Source of the DNA: Acidobacteriota bacterium
GTDB taxonomy: Bacteria > Acidobacteriota > Blastocatellia > Pyrinomonadales > Pyrinomonadaceae
Assembly: GCA_003222935.1 (NCBI GenBank)
Contig: QHXL01000183.1
Coordinates: forward strand, 1-7,583
DNA: 7,583 nucleotides
Direction of reading: 5' to 3'
Of this stretch, positions 1-5,999 are shown in pieces (the stretch's first letter is position 1; each line of letters starts with the position of its first letter). Below the pieces are notes generated by a model. That model was not told the origin of the DNA, did no database searches, and saw only the letters and a list, made by a program, of their open reading frames with translations. The position numbers were made by a program, and so were the translations under genes.

Positions 1-41
1 TCGAGGACTTTATCGCGAAGGCGAGAAGACAGTCAGAATAA
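1..41 (+). CDS. Possible C-terminal tail of a convergent gene (partial)
   Basis: Read in the frame that begins at base 3, the left edge encodes EDFIAKARRQSE followed by TAA at 39-41. The charged helical tail looks like a normal protein C-terminus. The other two plus-strand frames read into the inverted repeat that begins at 47. A gene ending here would converge on coxG, with the large stem-loop at 47-145 between the two stop codons, a sensible position for a shared transcription end. Only 12 residues are visible, so no function can be given and the call may be chance. Confidence 0.3.
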   Translation, partial: EDFIAKARRQSE

Positions 42-46
42 GGGAA

Positions 47-145
47 CCTCCTTGGAGTGCGGGAACTTGTCACCGCTTTGTTATTCCGGATCCGTGTTTT
101 GGAGGCTGTTCAAAAGCGGTGACAAGTCCCCGCACTCCAAGGAGG
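47..145. repeat. Large inverted repeat, 33-bp arms, 33-nt loop
   Basis: Arms 47-79 and 113-145 are reverse complements with a single mismatch (T at 66 versus C at 126 when paired, tolerated as G-U in RNA). Each arm contains a smaller palindrome, CTCCTTGGAG at 48-57 and CTCCAAGGAG at 135-144. The right arm stops one base before the coxG stop codon (147-149). No U-tract follows on either strand, so it is not a textbook intrinsic terminator. It could stop transcription from both sides, protect the cox mRNA 3' end, or be a member of a mobile palindromic repeat family. Confidence 0.85.
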
Positions 146-146
146 A

Positions 147-674
147 CTAACTGCCGCCAACTAGTTTCCTAATCCACCCTGAGAACCACCTCAGGGCTGT
201 TCGAAAAAATCCATGCTGTGGCGGTGGCTCATCCACCGCCGTTTTTGCTTCTGCACCGAGCGCCGTGAAGAACTGCGACGCCATCATCTTTGCCGAGGCT
301 TGAATCATTCGCTGACCAACGCTCGCAATCGTTCCACCCACCTGAACATCGCCCGCGTATTTCACTAAAGTCAATTCGCCCTGGTCCTCGAGATCCAGGT
401 CACCGGCGCCTTTGAGAAAACCCGGACCACCTTTAGCTTCGACGACGATGCGAAAATGTTCGGGAGACTTCAAGTCTTCAAGTCGAACAGTGCCGGTGAA
501 GACTCCCTTGACCGAGCCGACCCCTGCTTTGATTGTGGTAGCAAAAGTATTGTCGTCAGTCTTTTCGAGACGTTCGCAACCGGGAATGGTGCGCTTGAGA
601 ACTTCTGGATCAACCAGTAAGTCGTAAACACGAGTTCGCCGAGCTTCGATTAGTTGTGTGCCTTCAATCTTCAT
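147..674 (-). CDS. coxG: CoxG-family SRPBCC protein (carbon monoxide dehydrogenase subunit G-like)
   Basis: This 175-residue protein matches the COXG/SRPBCC family along residues 1-145. It starts with the usual MKIEG strand, then has PEVLKRTIPGCE (23-34), GVGSVKGVFTG (51-61), EAKGGPGFLKGAGDL (79-93) and DVQVGGTIASVGQRMI (109-124). A short linker (146-154) leads to a tail, HGFFRTALRWFSGWIRKLVGG, that is aromatic and basic and fits an amphipathic membrane-binding helix. In characterised CODH systems CoxG recruits the enzyme to the membrane and links it to the respiratory chain; here that role is inferred. The start is supported by AGAGG five bases upstream. It is the last gene of the S-L-M-G cluster, 297 bp after coxM, in a gap filled by repeats, so cotranscription is likely but not certain. 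Confidence 0.9.
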   Translation of the reverse strand: MKIEGTQLIEARRTRVYDLLVDPEVLKRTIPGCERLEKTDDNTFATTIKAGVGSVKGVFTGTVRLEDLKSPEHFRIVVEAKGGPGFLKGAGDLDLEDQGELTLVKYAGDVQVGGTIASVGQRMIQASAKMMASQFFTALGAEAKTAVDEPPPQHGFFRTALRWFSGWIRKLVGGS

Positions 675-706
675 CAGGCCTCTGATTACGTCATCCTAAC
701 CGCGAA

Positions 707-935
707 GGGGTTGCGCCCCAGAGCCCACGGTTGCCGCGCTTTGGTGGCTACCCTAACCAAAAGATAGACATTGTTCCCAACGTCGAAGAGGTTGCGTCCG
801 TTACATTATCCAGCAGAATCTGTGTTTTGCCGCTGTCGCAACCCCGTTGGGGTTGGATCACTATTGTTTCGGTTCCCAGGGTAGCCGCCAAAGCGCGGCA
901 ACCCTGGGCTTTGAGGCGTTACCGCGTTGCGGTAA
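707..935. repeat. Nested palindromic repeat block in the coxM-coxG gap
   Basis: The 297-bp gap holds no gene but is packed with hairpins. Arms 722-754 and 878-910 are reverse complements over 33 bp with two mismatches. Within or beside them are CAACCCC-GTT-GGGGTTG at 839-855, CCCAGGGT/ACCCTGGG at 875-882 and 901-908 enclosing GCCGC/GCGGC (884-888, 895-899), TTACCGC-GTT-GCGGTAA at 919-935, and a GGGG/CCCC stem at 707-719. Two hairpins share a 7-bp stem with the same GTT loop, which suggests one repeat family inserted several times. In an mRNA running from coxM to coxG this would be strongly structured. Confidence 0.8.
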
Positions 936-971
936 ATCGATTGATTCAGTCGCTATCGTTGAAGCTAAGTG

Positions 972-1838
972 CTATTTGGCTGACGCTTTAGCCTTGGCAA
1001 TCGCCCGTCGGGTGTGAACCTTCGCAAGATGACAGCGATACTCACCTGATGCGAATAGATCGTTGTTTAGATCGACGCCATCACAAGCGTGGGATGCAGC
1101 CTCAATAACTGCCGCATCATTCAGACTTGATCCAGACAAAGCTGACTCCGCTCCGTTGGGTCGATAAGCCTTCACGCCTACACCGGTCACTCCAATACTC
1201 GCACTCTCACACGAGCCATCGGCTTTCAAGGAAAGATTCACCGCGACTCCGACGACCGCAAAACCGGAAGCTGGGTGTGGCACTTTCTCGTACGCGTGGC
1301 CGAATTTGCCCGTGGGCTTTTTGATCCGAATCTCGCGCAGGATTTCGCCGGGTTGTAGATCAGTTGTTAAGAAATCGACGAAGAAGTCGTCCGCCTTAAC
1401 AACTCGCTCACCGCCTTGGCCAATCAAGACTAACTCCGCCTTCAGTGCCAACGCAGCCGCAGGCCAGTCTCCGGCCGGATCCGAGTGAGCCAGGCTGCCA
1501 CCGATGGTCCCTTTGTTTCGTACCTGCACATCGCCGATTGATGCTGCGCACAGAGGAAGTAGCGGACAGATCTGTCGCAACAGTGCCGACGACTCGAGTT
1601 GATAATGAGTCGTGGTAGCGCCAATCAGAATCTCGTCGCCCTGCTCGCGGATGTACGCGAGACTCTTGATGCGGGCGATGTCTACCAGTACCTGCGGTTG
1701 GGCCAGTCGTAACTTCATCGCAGGAATCAGACTGTGTCCGCCGGCAAGAATCTTTGAACCATCGGGATCTGCGGCGATCAGCGACACTGCCTCTTCGAGG
1801 GAGTTGGGAACCTTGTAGTCGAATTGTGCGGCTATCAT
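972..1838 (-). CDS. coxM: Molybdenum hydroxylase FAD-binding subunit (CoxM-like)
   Basis: The 288-residue product is the full-length medium subunit that takes electrons from the iron-sulfur subunit onto FAD and passes them to an external acceptor. The N-terminal FAD domain shows the two pyrophosphate-binding signatures: AGGHSLIP at residues 32-39 and TIGGSLAHSDPAGD at 111-124. From about residue 177 comes the CO dehydrogenase flavoprotein C-terminal domain (KFGHAYEKVPHPASGFAVVGVAV, then the SIGVTGVGVKAYR strand). The gene starts 12 bp after the coxL stop, and the sequence AGGAG lies six bases before the ATG, so it is cotranslated with coxL. The reading frame is intact, unlike coxL. I infer the symbol from form II cox nomenclature; the physiological substrate of the complex is unknown. 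Confidence 0.93.
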   Translation of the reverse strand: MIAAQFDYKVPNSLEEAVSLIAADPDGSKILAGGHSLIPAMKLRLAQPQVLVDIARIKSLAYIREQGDEILIGATTTHYQLESSALLRQICPLLPLCAASIGDVQVRNKGTIGGSLAHSDPAGDWPAAALALKAELVLIGQGGERVVKADDFFVDFLTTDLQPGEILREIRIKKPTGKFGHAYEKVPHPASGFAVVGVAVNLSLKADGSCESASIGVTGVGVKAYRPNGAESALSGSSLNDAAVIEAASHACDGVDLNNDLFASGEYRCHLAKVHTRRAIAKAKASAK

Positions 1839-1850
1839 TTTTCGCTCCTA

Positions 1851-4244
1851 CTAATTACTGTTAATTATTCGCCACAATGCTTCTGGCTTCACGGGCATGT
1901 CGAGATGCTTAACACCGAATGGCGACAGCGCATCAACGATGGCTCCGACAATAGCGGGTGTAGCACCAATCGTACCTGCCTCACCAACACCCTTGACGCC
2001 CAGCGGATTCCCGGCGACGGAGTTTCAGTTCGATCCAACTCAAAGTGTGGTACATGGTGGGCTCGAGGAACTGCGTAGTCCATCAACGTACCGGTAATCA
2101 ACTGCCCCTGCTCATCGTAGACAACCTCTTCGTACATCGCCTGGCCGATCGATTGAACAATGCCGCCATGAATTTGTCCGTCGACCAGCATCGGGTTGAT
2201 GACTTTTCCGCAATCGTCGACGGCGACGTAGCGAAGAAACTTGATGTCGCCGGTTTCACGATCGACTTCAACAACTGCGATGTGAGTGCCAAAAGGAAAA
2301 GTAAAGTTTTTAGGTTCGAAGAAATATGTCGCTGACAGACCCGGTTCAGTATCAGGTGGCAAGTCTTTCGCGATGTGGGCGGCGAGGGCGATCTCCTGAA
2401 TCGTTAAACTAGTTCGACCTTCAGTCTGAGGTTCGGGAAGAGCCGCGGCCGGTGCTTCAGCTACCGGTACAACTGGATCCGAACTTCCGGTCGCAGCAGC
2501 CGCACTAGCAGCCTGAAGTGAATAAGTTCCTCCTTCAAACGAGAGACGGGTCGCATCCCCTTGCAGCATGTGAGCGGCAATCTTATGGGCCTTCTCCTTC
2601 AGCTTTTGTATGGCGACGTAAACTGCCGTTCCACCAACTGCTGTCGCACGGCTACCAAAGGTTCCGATTCCGTATTGGACTATGCCCGTATCGCCGTGAA
2701 TTACCGTGACATCGTTGAGATGCACGCCAAGTTCGTCGGCAGCAATTTGCGCAAACGAAGTTTCCTGACCCTGGCCGTGGGGCGAAGCGCCAGTGAGGAC
2801 TGTCACCTTTTGGTTCGATTCTCACAGTCGCACTTTCCCAGCCGCCGGCAGGCATCGCCTGTGATGGGCCAAGCGCACAAATCTCGACGTAAGTGGAAAT
2901 TCCAATGCCGACTAAACGTCCCTCGGCTCGAGCAGCTTTCTGTTCTTCGCGCAGTTTCGCGTAGTTGGCGATTCCCTGGGCTTTGTCTAACGCGGCTGCG
3001 TAGTTGCCGCTGTCATAGTCCAGTCCAGTTGCCGTGTGAAAAGGGAACTCGTCCGCGGCAGGGAAATTCTTGCGCCGCACATCGGCCGGATCCATGTTGA
3101 GATCGACTGCTACGAGATCCAACCCTCGCTCGACAACGTACGTTGCTTCAGGTCTGCCGGCACCTCGATATGCATCAGTCGCCATCTTGTTTGTAAAGCA
3201 ACCCGTCACGTTCATCTGGATGGCGGGAATCTTGTAAGAGCCCGAGAGCATTAGCCCGGTCAGCGTCGGGATGGCCGGTGTGAGCAGTTGATGATAGGAG
3301 CCGAGATCAGCGAAGACGCTGTAACGCAAGCCGGTTAACGTACCGTCGTTCTTGAACGCAACTTCAATATCGCCAACCTGTCCGCGTCCATGAATCGTTG
3401 CCTGCATGTTCTCGCGCCGGGTTTCGATCCACTTGGCCGGTTTTCCCAACTGCATCGAAATCCAACCAAGCAATGCTTCTTCCGCATAAACGTTTAGTTT
3501 TGAACCAAAGCCACCTCCGACTTCAGGAGTGATGACCCGCAATTTGTTTTCGGGAATACCGATCATGATGGCCAGCTGAGTGCGCAGCAGATGTGGAATT
3601 TGCGTCGACGACCAGACAGTCAACTCTTCTTCGCCGGGGAAATACCGTGCGAGTACGCCGCGAGGCTCCATCGCGATCGGAGCCAGTCGAGTGTGGAGTA
3701 TTCGTTGTTTGACTGTTCGGTCAGCCGAGGCAAACGCTGCGTCGATATCGCCCTCGCCCGAAGTGAGTTTGTATGCGATGTTGTCGCCGAAGCTTTCATG
3801 AATGACAGTACCGCCATTTGCTGCTTCTTCGACGTCGACGACTACGGGAAGGTCTTCGTAATCGACCATTACGAGATCGGCCGCGTCTTTTGCTGCGTAA
3901 CGATCTGTAGCAACGATCGCGGCAATCGGGTGACCGACAAAGTAGACTTTGTCCTGGGCGAGAACGCGATGATCGGGAACTTTGAGACCAGGGAGTGCGC
4001 CCGCACATGGTACTGGTCCAATTCCCGCTACATCTTTGCCTGTATAGACAGCGGCGACACCGGGAGCGGCGAGAGCGTCAGCGGTGTCAATACTCGTGAT
4101 GCGGGCGTGTGCGTAAACGGAACGCACAAAGACGACGTGCAATGTGTCGGGCAGTTTAATGTCGTCAACGTAATGAGCTAGACCTTTGATTAGTCGCGGA
4201 TCTTCAGTTCGCTTAATTGGCTGGCCCACGTACTTGTTTGGCAT
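1851..4244 (-). CDS. coxL: Form II CoxL-like molybdopterin subunit, interrupted by two compensating frameshifts
   Basis: This is the catalytic subunit of a xanthine oxidase family hydroxylase, nominally about 797 codons, normal for the family. The first segment (4244 to about 2812, residues 1-479) has the Ald_Xan_dh_C N-terminal domain, GGGFGSK at 243-249 and the active-site loop AYRGAGR at 358-364. AYRGAGR marks form II; true CO dehydrogenases carry AYXCSFR. The second segment continues from GTG at 2806 in another frame with TVLTGASPHGQGQET and GTFGSRATAVGG, both Mo-cofactor binding, down to about 2013. The third (2009-1851) returns to the first frame with NPLGVKGVGEAGT, holding the catalytic Glu, and ends ALWRIINSN-TAG. 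GGGAG lies seven bases before the ATG. As written the gene makes no complete enzyme, yet all motifs are conserved, so sequencing error is a strong alternative. Confidence 0.93.
2010..2012 (-). other. Second frameshift site in coxL (one base missing)
   Basis: On the coding strand the sequence reads TCG CCG GG AAT CCG CTG. Family members have S-P-V-N-P-L-G here, so one base is missing from the codon between Pro and Asn, within a GGG run. Downstream of this point the frame is the same as that of the coxL start codon. Confidence 0.8.
2411..2512 (-). other. Ala/Pro/Ser-rich linker insertion within CoxL
   Basis: Between EGGTYSLQ and LTIQEIALAAHIA the second coxL segment encodes about 34 residues rich in Ala, Pro, Ser and Val (for example SAAAATGSSDPVVPVAEAP). 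Related subunits usually pass almost directly from the short strand into the (S/T)xxEIA helix. The stretch looks like a disordered surface loop. The claim that it is longer than usual rests on my recall of family members, not on an alignment. Confidence 0.5.
2807..2811 (-). other. First frameshift site in coxL (one base extra or two missing)
   Basis: On the coding strand GAA CCA AAA GGT GAC leaves the conserved frame, whereas GTG ACA GTC CTC ACT (V-T-V-L-T) continues the family sequence. Between the Pro codon and the Val codon there are four bases, AAAG, where a multiple of three is needed. The A4 run is too short to suggest routine transcriptional slippage. Confidence 0.8.
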
Positions 4245-4268
4245 TGGAAGACTCCCTAAAGGAAGAAG

Positions 4269-4374
4269 GATCTTGGTGCTTTGATCTTACTTTGTTCATG
4301 AATCAATGAGCAGCTGGAAATTTGAAGGGCTTTCACCTGGAAGAACTAAGTACCAAGCACAAAGTACAAAGATC
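4269..4374. repeat. Imperfect inverted repeat in the coxS-coxL gap
   Basis: The left arm 4269-4297 and the right arm 4343-4374 match as reverse complements at most positions, starting GATCTT and ending ACTT(T/A)GTTC, with a 3-nt gap and about five mismatches. The intervening loop is about 45 nt. It fills most of the 142-bp space between coxS and coxL, so it would form a stem-loop within the operon mRNA, upstream of the coxL ribosome binding site. Confidence 0.6.
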
Positions 4375-4389
4375 TAAGGCCGAAGCTCA
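4341..4389. repeat. Seven-unit heptamer array AAGnnnn
   Basis: Seven consecutive 7-bp units all begin with AAG on the plus strand: AAGAACT, AAGTACC, AAGCACA, AAGTACA, AAGATCT, AAGGCCG and AAGCTCA. The last unit contains the coxS stop codon (4387-4389). Three inverted units, CTTGGTG, CTTTGAT and CTTACTT, occur at 4272-4292. The phase is exact but the other four bases vary, as in an old decayed tandem repeat. Confidence 0.6.
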
Positions 4390-4860
4390 CTTTCCCGCGG
4401 TCTTACTGGCAGCGTACTCAACGGCCTCGATGATGTGTTGGTATCCGGTACATCGGCAAAGATTCCCTTCGAGCCCGCGACAAATCTCTTCACGGGAAGG
4501 ATTCGCGTTCCGCTCGAGCAGTTGGGCCGCGGTGACGATCATCCCGGGAGTGCAGTAGCCACATTGCAATCCGTGCTTTTCCCAGAACCCCTCTTGCACG
4601 GGGTGTAATTCGCCGTTCGTCGCAAATCCTTCGATAGTCTTAATCTCACTACCTTCGACCTGGACTGCGAACATGGTGCACGACTTAACGGCCTGGCCGT
4701 CGAGCATCACGGTGCACGCGCCACAAAGCGACGTCTCACAACCAACATGAGTGCCAGTCAGGCCAAGTACTTCTCGTAAGTAATGAACGAGTAACAGGCG
4801 TGGTTCGACTTCGTCAGTGCGAGCGACACCATTCACGCTGAGGTTGATAGCTCTTTTCAT
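4387..4860 (-). CDS. coxS: Molybdenum hydroxylase [2Fe-2S] subunit (CoxS-like)
   Basis: This 157-residue small subunit carries both iron-sulfur clusters that connect the Mo site to FAD. The N-terminal plant-type ferredoxin domain has ligands C41, C46, C49 and C61 in GCETSLCGACTV...SC. The C-terminal helical domain has C100 and C103 in QCGYCTPGM and C135 and C137 in GNLCRCTGY. All eight ligands are present and the length is normal. I chose the ATG at 4860 because GAGG sits six bases upstream; a GTG two codons earlier would overlap that site. It is the first gene of the S-L-M-G cluster, an order typical of form II. A candidate promoter lies 50-80 bp upstream. Confidence 0.95.
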   Translation of the reverse strand: MKRAINLSVNGVARTDEVEPRLLLVHYLREVLGLTGTHVGCETSLCGACTVMLDGQAVKSCTMFAVQVEGSEIKTIEGFATNGELHPVQEGFWEKHGLQCGYCTPGMIVTAAQLLERNANPSREEICRGLEGNLCRCTGYQHIIEAVEYAASKTAGK

Positions 4861-4909
4861 CGCCACCCTCGCTTTTATAGTTTCTAAATTGGAAGAATTT
4901 CTAACCGAC

Positions 4910-4938
4910 CTTCTAAGTCAGTTTAGATCTAAAGTCAA
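4910..4938 (-). promoter_or_regulatory. Candidate sigma70-type promoter of the cox operon
   Basis: On the minus strand TTGACT (4938-4933) and TAGAAG (4915-4910) are separated by 17 bases, giving a good -35 and a weak -10 box. Transcription would start near 4903, leaving a leader of about 40 nt before the coxS ATG. The -10 match is poor, so confidence is modest. Confidence 0.35.
4922..4933. promoter_or_regulatory. Perfect 12-bp palindrome, candidate operator
   Basis: TTTAGATCTAAA is its own reverse complement and falls almost entirely in the spacer of the candidate promoter (4916-4932), touching its -35 box. TTAGA recurs three more times on the minus strand between here and coxS. A dimeric regulator binding here would control cox transcription. 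No regulator gene is present in the window to support this. Confidence 0.4.
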
Positions 4939-4959
4939 TGTTTGGAATGCCCGAGCGAA

Positions 4960-5029
4960 TGTCCGACGAACTTCAGTTTGTCGTGCCTTCATTTTCCGGA
5001 ACCAGCGACAAACTGAAGTTCGTCGGACA
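4960..5029. repeat. 24-bp perfect inverted repeat with self-palindromic arms
   Basis: Arms 4960-4983 and 5006-5029 are exact reverse complements around a 22-nt loop. Each arm can also fold on itself: GACGAAC-TTCA-GTTTGTC is palindromic apart from one G-U-compatible position. The element sits four bases after the stop of the broken small gene (5034-5036) and before the cox promoter, where it could separate the two transcripts. There is no U-tract, so an intrinsic terminator is not proven. A dispersed genomic repeat is equally possible. Confidence 0.85.
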
Positions 5030-5033
5030 ATTC

Positions 5034-5183
5034 CTAAACCGTCGCCTTGTGAATCTGGCGTTTGAGGCGATGGATAGTTCGCTCATCTGCGTGTAGCCCT
5101 GGACGCATCGTGTTCGACGCCTTTGGCTAGCTCGCGAAGATCGCCCACGGTTTTATGTTTACGTCTTCAATAGTAAACGCCAT
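5034..5183 (-). pseudogene. Possible broken ~50-codon gene downstream of dinB-like gene
   Basis: A strong ribosome binding site, GGGAGGT, lies four bases before an ATG at 5183, only 27 bp after the DinB-like stop. The frame reads MAFTIEDVNIK and then meets a TAG at 18 codons plus stop. If one base is restored in the AAAA run, translation continues TVGDLRELAKGVEH. If one base is then skipped, it continues MRPGLHADERTIHRLKRQIHKATV to a TAG at 5034-5036. The net frame is conserved. The reconstructed product is charged, helical and soluble, with no family I recognise. Alternatives are a genuine 18-codon peptide or no gene at all. The same pattern of paired, compensating shifts in coxL makes sequencing error worth considering. 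Confidence 0.35.
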
Positions 5184-5210
5184 AGTGACCTCCCGTAATT
5201 AATCAAATCT

Positions 5211-5693
5211 TTATTCGAGGTTTTCGCCGAGAATCTGAGTGAGATGGTGGCGCATGTGTCCAGCGTAGTCTCTGACGAAATACTCGAGTGTGGTGGGGGA
5301 AGTTGTAGGGACTGCTTTCCAGGCGATTTTATCGAGGTTGTGTTCAGTACGGACGCGAGTTAAGACCTCTTCCGGCATCACTGATATGACGTGGGAAAGA
5401 TGTAAATTGTAGGCCGACCACAAATGAACAAGTTCGGGCCAGGATGCTTCGTTATATTTTTGAGAGGTAACCCAGAGATCCTGTTCGTAACCTGGAAGGA
5501 CCAGGTCGTCGGTAAACTGGGCGCGAACAAAACGCTGATGATTATTGGCAGCGGAGTCGATCAAGTGGCCCACAATTTCTTTTGAGGACCAATGTCCCGG
5601 TTCACTCGCGGCCGCTTGATCGGCAGATATCTGAAGTAGACGGGTCGAGCTCTGCTCTACGGTGTGACGGAAATCTTTAAGAAACTGATCCAT
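5211..5693 (-). CDS. DinB_2 family putative metal-dependent protein
   Basis: The 160-residue protein fits the DinB/YfiT-like four-helix bundle family. Helix 1 begins MDQFLKDFRHTVEQ. The second region, GHWSSKEIVGHLIDSAANNHQRFVRAQ (33-59), carries the typical W-S-x-K-E-I-x-G-H-L-x-D motif with likely metal ligand H43. The last helix, YFVRDYAGHMRHHLTQIL (138-155), has the H-x3-H pair H146/H150. Bacterial members bind a divalent metal and include thiol-dependent transferases, but most, like this one, have no known substrate. I chose the ATG at 5693 because the length then fits the family and GGAAA lies upstream. The frame is open further to a TTG at 5798 with another ATG at 5714, but the added sequence lacks family resemblance and a ribosome site. 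Confidence 0.85.
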   Translation of the reverse strand: MDQFLKDFRHTVEQSSTRLLQISADQAAASEPGHWSSKEIVGHLIDSAANNHQRFVRAQFTDDLVLPGYEQDLWVTSQKYNEASWPELVHLWSAYNLHLSHVISVMPEEVLTRVRTEHNLDKIAWKAVPTTSPTTLEYFVRDYAGHMRHHLTQILGENLE

Positions 5694-5910
5694 TAGCTTT
5701 CCAGAAATAACCATCCGAAAACCGATTTGGGGATCAAAATTGAAGTGCGCTACGATGTCGGAATGATAGCCCAAACCACAGCTGTCTGAAAATTCCAACC
5801 CACGCTTAAGGTCTCAAGTTTCTTAATAGCGCAGCACCGTAATTTCTTAGCTATTCGTCTACCGTAGTTTTCTTCTCTGCCGTTGCAGCTGAAACCCACT
5901 TAGTGGACTC

Positions 5911-5999
5911 ACAAACATGTCACCCCGCTGGGGTGAATAATCTTTTATCTTCCTGCTGTTATAAACATCTCACGCCGCTGGGGTAGGCGCCTGCTATAG
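5911..5999. repeat. Two CACCCCGCTGGGGTG-type palindromic repeats, downstream of the 121-residue ORF
   Basis: ACAAACATGTCACCCCGCTG begins one copy at 5911 and its palindrome closes with GGGGTGA by 5936. A second, degenerate copy starts ATAAACATCTCACGCCGCTG at 5961 and continues GGGGTAGGCGCCTGCTATAG, ending over the stop codon of the neighbouring ORF at 5994-5996. Both share the AAACAT(G/C)TCAC lead and the CCGCTGGGGT core. The rest of the 195-bp gap between 5799 and 5910 shows nothing else I can name. Confidence 0.75.

Noticed and set aside
2804..2814. Programmed ribosomal frameshifting in coxL
   Set aside because: The coding-strand CCAAAAGGTGA has no canonical -1 slippery heptamer and no RF2-type CTTTGA site, and a second unrelated shift would also be needed. 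Error or mutation is simpler.
2561..4181. Long plus-strand frames opposite coxL
   Set aside because: They are antisense to a gene with clear family motifs and have Arg/Ser/Cys-rich, non-protein-like composition.
4864..4866. GTG at 4866 as the coxS start
   Set aside because: The GAGG ribosome site directly touches this GTG; the ATG six bases later has correct spacing and gives the usual N-terminus.
5694..5798. N-terminal extension of the DinB-like protein from TTG at 5798
   Set aside because: The added 35 residues do not resemble the family and no ribosome site precedes the TTG.
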